Source of the DNA: JBEKTY01 sp049515555
GTDB taxonomy: Bacteria; Planctomycetota; Planctomycetia; Pirellulales; Thermoguttaceae
Length of the DNA stretch: 27,220 bases
Assembly: GCA_049515555.1 (NCBI GenBank)
Contig: JBEKTY010000109.1
Location: 1-27,220, forward strand
Direction: 5' to 3'
The first letter of the stretch is position 1. Every line of letters begins with the position of its first letter. The notes beneath the pieces are model-generated. The model worked only from the letters and a program-made list of their open reading frames with translations, was not told the DNA's origin and did not search any database. Below are positions 1-6,979 of this stretch, one piece after another. A program made the translations under genes and the position numbers.

Positions 1-31
1 CCCTAAATCCCCAAATCCCTAAATCCCCAAA
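1..31. repeat. 8-bp tandem array abutting flhF
   Basis: Four units alternating CCCTAAAT and CCCCAAAT run to within a few bases of the flhF ATG. The array takes the place of a normal leader, and no Shine-Dalgarno sequence is visible between it and the start. A similar CCAAATCC array lies at 14385-14412. Confidence 0.75.
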
Positions 32-36
32 CTGCC

Positions 37-1326
37 ATGGAACTGAGAACATTTCGAGCGGCGACGATGTACGAGGCGCTGGCGATGGTCCGCCGCGAGT
101 TGGGGCCCGATGCCGCGATACTGCATACCCGAACGGTCCCCACCCGCCGGCTGCTGGGCTGGCTGGCCGGTCCGCCGCAGATCGAGGTGACGGCCTCGTG
201 CGGCGTGAACGTGCCGAGCCGGTTTCCGGCCGTGGGCTGGCAGCCGGCCCAGGGCCGTTTCGACGCGGCGGACGAGGCCGGCTGGGAAGCGGCGGCGGAA
301 GAAGAGGAGCCGCTGGCGGACGATGACCGGGCGGGTGGCACGTCTCTGAGAGCAGCCAACGGCGTGCTTTCCAGACCCGACACGCCCTTCGCTGCTCAGG
401 GACATGCCACCCAAACCGCCAACGTGAACCAGCAGCTCAGCCAACTCCAGGCCATGGTCCAGGACCTTTACCGGCGAAGCCAGCCGGGGCGCCGGCCGGA
501 TCTGCCCGAGGAACTCTTCTGCCTGTTCACCGAGCTGCTGGATGCCGAAGTGAGCGAGGAGTTGGCCCGGGAACTGGTGGATCGGTTGCGGAGCGAGGCC
601 CGCGGGCCGCGGCCGGGCGATCCGGCGGCGGCCAGAGCCCGCATCGCACGCATGATCGAAGCCGAAATCGCCGTGAGCGGGCCGATCCGCTTGACCCCCG
701 GCCGCTGCCGCCTGGTGGCCCTGGTCGGACCGACCGGCGTGGGCAAGACGACCACCATCGCCAAGCTGGCCGCCCAGTTCCGGCTGAAGGAAAAACGCCG
801 CGTGGGCCTGATCACCGTCGATACCTACCGCATTGCGGCCGTCGAGCAACTGCGGACCTACGCCGAGATCATCGACCTGCCCATGCAGGTTGTGGCCACG
901 CCGCGGGAGATGCGCGAGGCGGTCCGCCGCATGGAGCAGCTCGACCTGCTCCTGCTGGACACCGCCGGCCGCAGCCCCAAGGACGATATCCGCATCCAGG
1001 AGCTGCGGGCCTTCCTCAGCGAGGCCGCCGCCGACGAGGTGCACCTGGTCTTAAGCAGCGTGGCGGGTGCGCGGGCCCTGGAACAGGCCGCCGAACGCTT
1101 CGCCGCCGTCGGCACCACGGCCCTGCTGCTCACCAAACTGGACGAGGCGGCCGGCCTGGGCAATATTCTGCCCCTGCTGCGCTCCAGCAAACTGCCGCTC
1201 AGTTATCTGACCAACGGCCAGAACGTGCCGGACGACATCGAGATCGCCGACGCGGGCCGCCTGGCGCGGCTGATCCTGACCCCGGCCGGCGCCGGCGGCC
1301 GCCAGAAGGCTATGGAGCACGCGTGA
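37..1326 (+). CDS. flhF: Flagellar biosynthesis SRP-type GTPase FlhF
   Basis: FlhF is the third signal-recognition-particle GTPase. It acts at the membrane to position and number flagella and is stimulated by FlhG. The 429-residue protein has the usual B-N-G layout: a short N-terminal B domain (MELRTFRAATMYEALAMVR), a low-complexity linker of about residues 75-140, a helical N domain around 165-225, and the G domain. The P-loop GPTGVGKTTT is at 231-240, DTYRIAAVEQLR begins at about 261, DTAGR at 308 and TKLDE at 366-370, so all GTPase motifs are intact. Part of the linker (about residues 99-125) is encoded by an imperfect palindrome of a family also found between genes here. The next reading frame overlaps the stop by 4 bases. 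Start ATG is chosen because the B domain begins there, although no ribosome site is visible. Confidence 0.95.
   Translation: MELRTFRAATMYEALAMVRRELGPDAAILHTRTVPTRRLLGWLAGPPQIEVTASCGVNVPSRFPAVGWQPAQGRFDAADEAGWEAAAEEEEPLADDDRAGGTSLRAANGVLSRPDTPFAAQGHATQTANVNQQLSQLQAMVQDLYRRSQPGRRPDLPEELFCLFTELLDAEVSEELARELVDRLRSEARGPRPGDPAAARARIARMIEAEIAVSGPIRLTPGRCRLVALVGPTGVGKTTTIAKLAAQFRLKEKRRVGLITVDTYRIAAVEQLRTYAEIIDLPMQVVATPREMREAVRRMEQLDLLLLDTAGRSPKDDIRIQELRAFLSEAAADEVHLVLSSVAGARALEQAAERFAAVGTTALLLTKLDEAAGLGNILPLLRSSKLPLSYLTNGQNVPDDIEIADAGRLARLILTPAGAGGRQKAMEHA
333..412. repeat. Imperfect palindrome inside flhF (family B)
   Basis: The 80-bp segment opens with GGGTGGCACGT and closes with ACATGCCACCC. The arms pair imperfectly along about 32 bases, through GGCGTG and CACGCC near the centre. 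It matches the intergenic palindrome at 25111-25191, which has the same CTGAGCGCA...GAAGGGCGTG body. It is read through in frame and encodes part of the FlhF linker. Confidence 0.65.
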
Positions 1327-1511
1327 CGAACGACCAGGCCGACGATCTGCGAGCGCTGGCCGAACAATGCCGGCCGAACGGCGATGACGCAAAGGCGACC
1401 GCCCGCTCTTCGTCGGACGAGAATCGGGAAACTCCGCCGGGATTCTTGAAATCTCAGGTCTCGGAGCTTGTGAATCAATCAAACGTGATGCAAATAGACC
1501 GCAATCGGTAG
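1323..1511 (+). CDS. Mini-FlhG: stand-alone FlhF-activator peptide or FlhG remnant
   Basis: The 62-residue frame starts at GTG, overlapping the flhF stop by 4 bases (GTGA), with GGAG at 1314-1317 five bases upstream, so translational coupling is likely. It begins MTNDQADDLRALAEQ. DQAxxLR is the signature of the N-terminal helix by which FlhG (YlxH/MinD-like) binds and activates the FlhF GTPase, and flhG normally follows flhF. The rest is a short hydrophilic tail with no MinD P-loop, no Walker motifs and no C-terminal membrane helix, and no MinD-like fragment is visible in other frames before 1715. Either the ATPase domain was deleted and the tail is out-of-context sequence, or this is a functional one-helix activator. 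The motif is seen; its activity is inference. Confidence 0.6.
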   Translation: MTNDQADDLRALAEQCRPNGDDAKATARSSSDENRETPPGFLKSQVSELVNQSNVMQIDRNR

Positions 1512-1714
1512 TTGCGAAGCCGCAAGCGGCTGCCACCGATTGTGGCAAAGCGCAAGTGCGAACGCTGACAACTGACAACTGACAACCGACAACTGACAAC
1601 TATTTCAGGGAGAACCAGAAGAATCCCTCAACCCCGGCTCCGTCGCGGCCGATATAGCGGGATATCTGTCGGCAGTCGATGTGCTGTTAAACTATAGCGG
1701 TTGCGTGAAGTTTA
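1512..1714. repeat. Gap with heptamer array (CTGACAA)n at 1565-1600
   Basis: The gap between the mini-FlhG and the next gene has five tandem copies of CTGACAA with one C substitution. A GATAT-N6-ATATC inverted repeat lies at 1651-1666. A GCCGATAT box at 1648-1655 resembles the -10 of sigma-28 promoters, but its -35 match is weak. No gene is seen in it. Confidence 0.6.
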
Positions 1715-1969
1715 ATGGCGATCGAGGAAGGTGACGTGGCTCGCAATTACGCTGGTATCCTCGGCCTCCTGGCATTGGTGCTTTCGCTGGCGCAGGGCGT
1801 TCTGGCCGGTGGCGGGACCGAGGGCGTGCTGCGGGCCGCTTGGTGCCAACTGCTGGCCTTCGCCGCCCTGGGGGCGGTTATCGGCTGGCTCGCCGAACGG
1901 ATCGTGGCCGATTCGGTCCATGGCCGGATCACCGCCAGCCTAAAGGAGCCGAAACCGAAGCAAGCCTGA
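1715..1969 (+). CDS. Small two-helix membrane protein in the flagellar block
   Basis: This 84-residue protein is not a family I can name. Residues about 11-33 (YAGILGLLALVLSLAQGVLA) and 40-60 (LLAFAALGAVIGWLAERIV) are hydrophobic and should cross the membrane. A short basic, proline-containing tail (KEPKPKQA) follows. It lies between the flhF/mini-FlhG pair and fliA on the same strand, so a role linked to flagellar assembly or FlhF localisation is plausible by position only. A possible sigma-28-type -10 box lies about 60 bases upstream. The start ATG has no clear Shine-Dalgarno; a GTG at residue 8 (VARNYAG) is an alternative. Codon use is like the neighbours, supporting a real gene. Confidence 0.6.
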   Translation: MAIEEGDVARNYAGILGLLALVLSLAQGVLAGGGTEGVLRAAWCQLLAFAALGAVIGWLAERIVADSVHGRITASLKEPKPKQA

Positions 1970-2054
1970 CGGCAGATGCCACCCACGGCAAGATGGGACG
2001 AGAGGGATCTCGACTGCGAGCGGCCAGGAATGATACGAATTCACGGAGGAATAC

Positions 2055-2837
2055 ATGGCAACCACCGTCGCCCCGGAAGACGTCGAACAACTGTGGATCG
2101 AGTTCAAGCAGGACTTGACCAACCAGGAGCTTCGCAACCGCCTGGTAGAGATCTATCTGCCGCTGGTGAAGTACAACGGCGAGCGGATCTGGTCGCGGCT
2201 GCCCGAGGGCGTCGAGCTGGACGACCTGATCTCGGCCGGCGTGTTCGGCCTGATGGATGCCATCGACGCCTTCGACCTGTCGCGGGGTGTGAAGTTCGAG
2301 ACGTACTGCGTGCCCCGCATCCGCGGCGCCATGCTCGACGAGCTCCGCACCATGGACTGGGTCCCCCGCCTGGTCCGCTCGAAGGCCAGCAAGCTCAACG
2401 AGGCGGTCAAGAACCTCGAGGCCCGGCTGGGCCGGCAGCCGAACGAGAACGAGCTGGCCTCGGAGATGGGCATCGCCGTGCCCGAGCTGGAAAAAATGAT
2501 GCTCGACGCCAACGCCGTCAATCTGATCAGTCTCAACAAGAAGTGGTACGAGACCGACAGCTACAAGGACGTCCGCGAGATCGACATCCTGGAAGACAAG
2601 AAGGGGGAGGACCCCACGCGGCGAATCCAGAAGGCCGACCTGATGCGGCTGGTCACCAAGGGTCTGAACCGCAACGAGCGGCTGATCATCATCCTCTACT
2701 ATTACGAGGAATTGACGATGAAGGAGATCGGGGCCACGCTGGACCTGTCCGAGAGCCGCGTGAGCCAGATGCACAGCTCGATCGTCGACCGCCTGAAGGG
2801 CCAGTTGGGCCGCCGGCGGCCGGAATTCGGCTCCTGA
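2055..2837 (+). CDS. fliA: Flagellar RNA polymerase sigma factor FliA (sigma-28)
   Basis: FliA directs RNA polymerase to late flagellar and chemotaxis promoters and is held inactive by FlgM until the hook is complete. The 260-residue protein has the full FliA/WhiG layout. Region 2 spans about 25-95, with LDDLISAGVFGLMDAIDAFD and the -10-binding FETYCVPRIRGAMLDELR. Region 3 spans about 105-175, and the region 4 helix-turn-helix about 205-252 (TMKEIGATLDLSESRVSQMH). The GGAGG at 2045-2049, five bases before the ATG, fixes the start. It lies downstream of flhF, with flgM about 370 bases further on the same strand, so sigma factor and anti-sigma are neighbours. Length and motifs are complete. Confidence 0.96.
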   Translation: MATTVAPEDVEQLWIEFKQDLTNQELRNRLVEIYLPLVKYNGERIWSRLPEGVELDDLISAGVFGLMDAIDAFDLSRGVKFETYCVPRIRGAMLDELRTMDWVPRLVRSKASKLNEAVKNLEARLGRQPNENELASEMGIAVPELEKMMLDANAVNLISLNKKWYETDSYKDVREIDILEDKKGEDPTRRIQKADLMRLVTKGLNRNERLIIILYYYEELTMKEIGATLDLSESRVSQMHSSIVDRLKGQLGRRRPEFGS

Positions 2838-2850
2838 GCGTCCCCACCAA

Positions 2851-2890
2851 AGGCGGAAGGCGGAAGGCGGAAGGCGGATGGCGGAGGCCG
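2851..2890. repeat. Heptamer array (GGCGGAA)n after fliA
   Basis: About five tandem GGCGGAA-like units sit just after the fliA stop. They are part of the family of 7-bp arrays, each with a different unit, found at many gene borders in this window. The rest of 2838-3205 carries only the promoter-like site described separately. Confidence 0.7.
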
Positions 2891-2984
2891 GGGGACAGCT
2901 CCCAAAGCTATTCCCATTCTTGCCCGGACTTTGCGCGGCCCATCCAACCCCACCCATGGGTGTAGGTGCGAGCGCAGGTCGATC

Positions 2985-3013
2985 TTGCTCAGATTCACGC
3001 CGCCGCCTATAAT
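2985..3013 (+). promoter_or_regulatory. Candidate sigma-70-type promoter for flgM
   Basis: TTGCTC (2985-2990) and a perfect TATAAT (3008-3013) are separated by 17 bases. The transcript would have a leader of about 185 bases before flgM. A housekeeping-type promoter would allow flgM expression independent of fliA. This is a motif match only. Confidence 0.4.
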
Positions 3014-3205
3014 CGGGACAGCCGTTGCACGTCATGCGGCGGTGCGTACCGGCATGAGTCGAGCGTCTGCGGTTTCCCTGAATCCCCCGCGAACCACGGG
3101 CCGATGACACGTGTGCCGAGCGGCATGCTGGCCGCCGGCGGGGTCATGGCAGACCGCCCGTGATACGCCGGGGAATGCGGCGTAGAATTAAGAGGGAGGG
3201 GTGGA

Positions 3206-3484
3206 ATGCAAGTTTACGGCCCCGCGCACGTACATGGTCCCCAGGCGATCAATGCGCCGCATGCGTCGCCCCCGGCGCAGCCGGCCACACAAAGCGAGCC
3301 CTCGGCCATTAAGGACGAACTGCACATCTCCGACGCCGCACGCTTCGTCGAGCAGGTCCGGCAGGCCCCCGACGTGCGCCAGGACCGCATCCAGTCGATC
3401 CGCGCCCAGATTGCCGCGGGCACCTACGAGACGCCCCAGCGGCTGGACGCCGCCGTCGAGCGCCTGCTCGATGAGATCGGTTGA
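3206..3484 (+). CDS. flgM: Anti-sigma-28 factor FlgM
   Basis: FlgM binds FliA, blocks its use by RNA polymerase and is exported through the finished hook. The 92-residue protein has the typical arrangement: a disordered, proline- and alanine-rich N-terminal half (export region) and a helical sigma-binding C-terminal half. The latter has the family pattern DxRxDRIQSIRAQIAAGTY followed by a final amphipathic helix (LDAAVERLLDEIG). Length is in the usual 90-100 range. GGGAGGGG just upstream of the ATG is a strong ribosome site. Its position after fliA supports the call. A TTGCTC-N17-TATAAT promoter candidate lies about 190 bases upstream. Confidence 0.9.
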   Translation: MQVYGPAHVHGPQAINAPHASPPAQPATQSEPSAIKDELHISDAARFVEQVRQAPDVRQDRIQSIRAQIAAGTYETPQRLDAAVERLLDEIG

Positions 3485-3492
3485 TCGTTCAT

Positions 3493-3573
3493 GGGGACTG
3501 TCCCAATTTTCGCGGCGACGGGGACGGTGCCCCTAAGCAATACCGAGTCCGCCGCGAAAATGGGACTGTCCCC
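3493..3573. repeat. Palindromic repeat family C upstream of fur
   Basis: The 81-bp imperfect palindrome has arms GGGGACTGTCCC-AATTTTCGCGGCG and CGCCGCGAAAATGGGACTGTCCCC around a GC-rich centre (GGGGACGGTGCCCC). It can be translated in frame as an N-terminal extension of the following gene (MGTVPIFAATGTVPL...), which is probably an artefact. Confidence 0.8.
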
Positions 3574-3610
3574 TTTCCGCCGAATGACCAAAGGCTTCGC
3601 ACTCGGAGCG

Positions 3611-4057
3611 GTGGCGGTCAATCTTTCGCCGGTCGAGCGGTTCGCGCAATTCCTGGAAAGCCAGGGCAAGCGCCTCACGCGGCAGCGGCGGCTGATCGTC
3701 GAGCAGGTCTTCAGCCACCACGACCACTTCGACGCCGACGAGCTGATGCAGCATCTCCAGCCGCTGCTGGCCCAGCGCAAGCTTAGCCGCCCCACGATCT
3801 ACCGCACGCTGGGCGAGCTGGTCGAGGCCGGCATGCTCCGCGCCATGGCCCTGGGCGGCCGCAACGTCTACGAGCACCAGTACGGCTATCCCAGCCACGA
3901 TCACCTGTACTGCCAGCGCTGCAACCGGCTGATCGAGTTCCACAGCGCCGAATTGGAGCGGCTGCGCGACGTGGTAGCCCGGCGCTATCACTTCCAGGTG
4001 CTCAGCCACCGGCTGTTCGTGGTCGGGCTGTGCGCCGATTGCCGGCGGAAGGAATAA
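3611..4057 (+). CDS. fur: Fur-family metal-dependent transcriptional repressor
   Basis: This is a metal-sensing repressor of the Fur/Zur/PerR family. The 148-residue core has the N-terminal winged helix (LSPVERFAQFLESQGKRLT, SRPTIYRTLGELVEAGML) and the C-terminal dimer and metal domain. Two structural zinc CxxC pairs are present (CQRC and CADC), with histidine-rich metal ligands (EHQYGYPSHDH). HHDHFDADEL is typical of Fur. Which metal it senses cannot be read from sequence. The frame stays open back to an ATG at 3491, but those residues come from a palindromic repeat. I prefer the GTG at 3611, where family similarity should begin; ATG 3584 is the alternative, and neither has a good ribosome site. 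It is convergent with a toxin-antitoxin pair. Confidence 0.88.
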   Translation: MAVNLSPVERFAQFLESQGKRLTRQRRLIVEQVFSHHDHFDADELMQHLQPLLAQRKLSRPTIYRTLGELVEAGMLRAMALGGRNVYEHQYGYPSHDHLYCQRCNRLIEFHSAELERLRDVVARRYHFQVLSHRLFVVGLCADCRRKE

Positions 4058-4117
4058 TCCGCGACCGTGCTGGTGGAGACTACATGGGACTAATAGGAGC
4101 TATGGGACCTATGAGCT

Positions 4118-4149
4118 GGTGGGGTGGGTCGAGCGCAGCGAGCCCCACC
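4118..4149. repeat. Palindromic repeat family I
   Basis: GGTGGGGTGGGTCGAGCGCA-GCGAGCCCCACC forms a GC-rich hairpin between the convergent fur and toxin genes. It could serve as a shared terminator, although no T-run follows on either strand. A degenerate relative occurs at about 7286-7315. Confidence 0.5.
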
Positions 4150-4169
4150 GCCAGTTCTTCGCGGGTCTT

Positions 4170-4520
4170 CTACCAATCGCCGAGGAAGTCCAGGCGGTCG
4201 CGCATCGATTCGGCGTCTCTGGCGGCGGCCAAATGAAGGAGACGACGGACCACGTCGCCGATCGGCCGCTGGTTTGAGACGACGATGCCGGCGTGATGCC
4301 GCCCCTGACCGGCCCAGTTGGAGTGCAACCGGGCGAAATGGGCGACGTTGAACGTCACCAGCACTCGGCCTTCGGCCGACGCCCACGCGAGTTGAGATTC
4401 GTCGGGCTGCCGACGGCGGCCGGTCTGTGGAGTGGAAATGGCGTCGATTCCCGCGCGCTGCAGGGCCGTCGCTACGGCTCCGTAGACATCTTCATCCGTA
4501 AAGAAACGCAGCGCGCTCAT
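4170..4520 (-). CDS. DUF5615 PIN-like toxin
   Basis: The 116-residue protein matches the DUF5615 PIN-like family, presumed RNases that form toxin-antitoxin pairs with DUF433 proteins. It has the N-terminal FFTDEDVYGAVATALQRAGID, with the acidic cluster D-E-D at about residues 8-10. It also has the later DESQLAWASAEGRVLVTFNVAHFARLH, where DES and TFN are the expected active-site strand and turn. The second acidic position often seen after VLVT is replaced by N in this copy, a variant whose activity I cannot judge. It starts inside the antitoxin stop (ATGA overlap, 4517-4520), so it is translated in step with it. The C-terminus is complete. Confidence 0.85.
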   Translation of the reverse strand: MSALRFFTDEDVYGAVATALQRAGIDAISTPQTGRRRQPDESQLAWASAEGRVLVTFNVAHFARLHSNWAGQGRHHAGIVVSNQRPIGDVVRRLLHLAAARDAESMRDRLDFLGDW

Positions 4521-4801
4521 TCCGCATGACCGCGACGGGCCAGGCCGGCCTTGACTGCTGCTTCATCGTCGGCCGCCAGGTCGGCCTCGATCTCCTCCAG
4601 GTGATCGTAGGCGTAAGCCAAGGCGTCGTGCACATCGGCCGGCCGGAGCACCGGGTACTGCTGAACGATCTCTTCCACGCCCATGCCCTGGCGATAGGCC
4701 GCCAGGATAGTGGCCACACGAATGCGGGTGTCGGCCACAATCGGCTGGCCGCCGCAACGGGCAGAGTCTTTTTCGATATTGCGGTAATCCAGCTTGGGCA
4801 T
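4517..4801 (-). CDS. DUF433 antitoxin
   Basis: The 94-residue protein is a DUF433 family member, a helix-turn-helix antitoxin usually encoded just upstream of a DUF5615 toxin. It likely neutralises the toxin and represses the operon. The family core CGGQPIVADTRIRVATILAA is followed by GMGVEEIVQQYPVLRPADVHDALAYAYDH, the usual helix-turn-helix segment, and an acidic C-terminal helix. The chosen ATG (MPKLDYRNI) has GAGGA about nine bases upstream. The frame is open back to 4960, but the extra 53 residues include a translated palindromic repeat, so I reject that start. It overlaps the toxin start by four bases. Confidence 0.85.
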   Translation of the reverse strand: MPKLDYRNIEKDSARCGGQPIVADTRIRVATILAAYRQGMGVEEIVQQYPVLRPADVHDALAYAYDHLEEIEADLAADDEAAVKAGLARRGHAE

Positions 4802-4895
4802 GCGGGAAAGTCCTCGATCAAACGGAAGTTGCGTCGACAACATATCTATTCTACCACCGGCACCGTCGCTGACCAACCCGGCCCGGCGGGCCGCC

Positions 4896-5000
4896 GCAAC
4901 GTAGCGTGCCACACTCCGCGTGCCGTCCGCTGAAGCGGAGAAAGGTACGGCGGACGGCACACGGAGTGTGCCTGATACCTTCCGTGCCGTGAACGGTTAC
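4896..5000. repeat. Palindromic repeat family A, copy 1
   Basis: A compound palindrome holds GTGCCACACTCCGCGTGCCGTCCGC and GCGGACGGCACACGGAGTGTGCC as opposed arms, followed by AACGGTTAC. Related copies are at 14911-15023 and 23646-23700. The TAA of the gene ending at 4997 lies in the GTAACCGTT part of this repeat. Confidence 0.75.
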
Positions 5001-6934
5001 CGAGCGGCAGTCCCGTCCCTGGCCGGCTCTCGCTTCAACAGGACGCCCTTGATGAACCAGCCGTCGGGCTCGCTGGCCACGGCCGAGGCGCCGGGCCCCA
5101 CGAAGCGGCGAACCAGCTCGAACTCGGGCAGATGGCGGCCGTTGATCCGCTGCTGGCGGGGCGTGCCCCGCTTGCCCGCCCCGGAAAGCGAGTTCAGCGC
5201 CCGGCCCAGCATCGATTCGCTCTCGGGCATCTTGCCCTGCCGGATCAGCTCGTAGGTCGGGCGCAGCTCCTCGTCGGTCCGCGAGAACTGGCGGGCGCTC
5301 TGCGTCTTCAGCCCCAGCCGGCCGGCGGCCATCGCCCACACCCGCTGGAACTCCGGATTCTCCCGCAGCGCGTCGGCCGGCCCGATCGGCTTGAGCACCT
5401 TCAGCAGGAAATCGAGGTGCGAGGCGACCAACAGGTGGCCGTGGGCCGCGGTGATCGCCCCGTGCGGCAGCAGGTGCCCTTCCTTCTGCTGCTCCTCTTC
5501 CTCCTCGTCTTCGCCGGCCTTGCCTTTCTTGCCTTTGGCCCCGTCCTTTTCGGGCGTGATGGAAGGCACCTCGAGTTGGATGGTGGGGACCGCGGCCTGC
5601 TCTTCCTCGACGATCTCCCAAATCACCTGCTCGCCGACGACCCGCCGCTTGGCGCTGGGGTCCTTTTTCAGGCATTTTTCGATGGCCTTGGCCACCGCCT
5701 TCTCGTCTTTCACCTCGATGGCCCACATCAGCCGCTCGCTGCTGGTGGTGATCGGCAGCTTGTAGTCGCTGATCATCGTGATCCGCTGGCCGAGGTTCTT
5801 GATCAGCTCGTCGCGGAGGTCGATTTGCGGCCCGTTGGGATCATCCTTCATGCTCTGCAGCGTCTCGGCCCACAGGCCCTTCTCGCCGATGATCTCGTCG
5901 TACAGCGCGTCGAAATTGTCGAAGGCCTTGAGGATGTCCACGTACAGCGTGGTGTAGTCGGACACGTCGCGGGGGATCCAGGGCTGGGGCAGGAAATCCT
6001 TGCCGTTGGGCAGGGCGAGCATCTTCATGGCGTTGCGGTAGGGCGGCGGGGCGTAGATCGCCGTGCGGTGGATGATCTCGTAGCCCTCGCTGGCGAGGTC
6101 CAGGTAGCCGCCCACGCCCTGCACCGCACCAAAGCCCTGGTTCCGCACCACTTCCAGGACCGTCTTTCCGCGGCGGCGTTTTTCCTCGGGCGTGGCCGCC
6201 CGCAAGGCCTCGACGTATCCCAACGGGTAGATGAACCACCGCACCTGGGGCCGCGCGGCCGGGGCGTCGGCCGCGCAGCGCTTCATCACCATCTGGTAGC
6301 CGGTCACGTCGGCCAGGCTGCCGGCGCGGCGGCCGCCGCCCAGGCGGCCCAGGATGTCGCGGACCACCGCCAGGTCGTCGCAGGACCCGAAGAAGGTCGG
6401 CGTGAGGAAGTAGATGGTCCGGCCTTCCTTGGTCTGCGACAGGTCGAAGATGTAGAGCGAGGCCCCGCCCAGCGTCATGCGGCTTTCCTTGGCGCCCCGG
6501 CCGACGAGGTTCTGCCGGGCCTTGGCCAGGGCCGCCTGGGCCTGGGCCGCGTGGCCCGTCGCGTCCAACAGCATCGCCATGGCAGCTTCGCCCGGCTGGG
6601 GCTCGATAAGTGCAAAGGCGGCCTCGCCCGTGGCCACCCCGTCCAGATCGTCCATGGTGATCCCCAACCGCTCGGAAAGCCAGCCCCAACGCTCCTGGAT
6701 CTGACTGCGGTTGTCCTTCCCGAAGTCCGCCATGATCCGATCGGCCGCCAGTTTGCCGAGCTGGGTCTGGCCCCAGTGTTTCTGCAAATCCGGGCAATTA
6801 GTCACCGAGAGAAAACCAACCGTGGTCTTCGGCAGCAGGGTGTCGGCCGAGGGTACGGCTTCTGCCCCGCTGGCCCTCGACATCCACAGCCCGCAAACGA
6901 CGATGACCCCGCCCCAACAACGAAGACTTCGCAC
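4997..6934 (-). CDS. Large secreted protein of unknown function
   Basis: I do not recognise a named family. The start is the GTG at 6934, because AAGGAG lies seven bases before it (6942-6947). This gives a 645-residue protein opening with a classical signal peptide (MRSLRCWGGVIVVCGLWMSRASGAEA), so it is exported. The body is mixed alpha/beta with repeated phrases such as MLLDATGHAAQAQAALAKARQ and LMWAIEVKDEKAVAKAIEKCL. This suggests two similar modules, one in each half, of the kind in planctomycete conserved secreted proteins resembling DUF3352. A highly charged run (EKDGAKGKKGKAGEDEEEEE) lies at about residues 475-500. No catalytic motif is visible. The stop codon lies in a palindromic repeat. 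An upstream ATG at 6979 is open but lacks a ribosome site. Confidence 0.82.
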   Translation of the reverse strand: MRSLRCWGGVIVVCGLWMSRASGAEAVPSADTLLPKTTVGFLSVTNCPDLQKHWGQTQLGKLAADRIMADFGKDNRSQIQERWGWLSERLGITMDDLDGVATGEAAFALIEPQPGEAAMAMLLDATGHAAQAQAALAKARQNLVGRGAKESRMTLGGASLYIFDLSQTKEGRTIYFLTPTFFGSCDDLAVVRDILGRLGGGRRAGSLADVTGYQMVMKRCAADAPAARPQVRWFIYPLGYVEALRAATPEEKRRRGKTVLEVVRNQGFGAVQGVGGYLDLASEGYEIIHRTAIYAPPPYRNAMKMLALPNGKDFLPQPWIPRDVSDYTTLYVDILKAFDNFDALYDEIIGEKGLWAETLQSMKDDPNGPQIDLRDELIKNLGQRITMISDYKLPITTSSERLMWAIEVKDEKAVAKAIEKCLKKDPSAKRRVVGEQVIWEIVEEEQAAVPTIQLEVPSITPEKDGAKGKKGKAGEDEEEEEQQKEGHLLPHGAITAAHGHLLVASHLDFLLKVLKPIGPADALRENPEFQRVWAMAAGRLGLKTQSARQFSRTDEELRPTYELIRQGKMPESESMLGRALNSLSGAGKRGTPRQQRINGRHLPEFELVRRFVGPGASAVASEPDGWFIKGVLLKREPARDGTAAR

Positions 6935-6941
6935 AGTTGAG

Positions 6942-6947
6942 CTCCTT
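6942..6947 (-). promoter_or_regulatory. Shine-Dalgarno deciding the GTG start at 6934
   Basis: AAGGAG on the - strand lies seven bases before GTG 6934. It places the start at the beginning of the signal peptide rather than at the upstream ATG 6979. Confidence 0.7.
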
Positions 6948-6979
6948 GCAAAATAGCCAGACCGGCCCTGCCATTCCAA

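Noticed and set aside
3481..3786. 101-residue + strand frame overlapping fur
   Set aside because: It is in another frame of the palindrome and fur; it has no features of its own.
5132..6940. 602-residue open frame on the + strand
   Set aside because: Antisense shadow of the secreted protein gene; high GC at third positions keeps the frame open. The composition (many H, G, R, L) lacks recognisable domains and there is no ribosome site.
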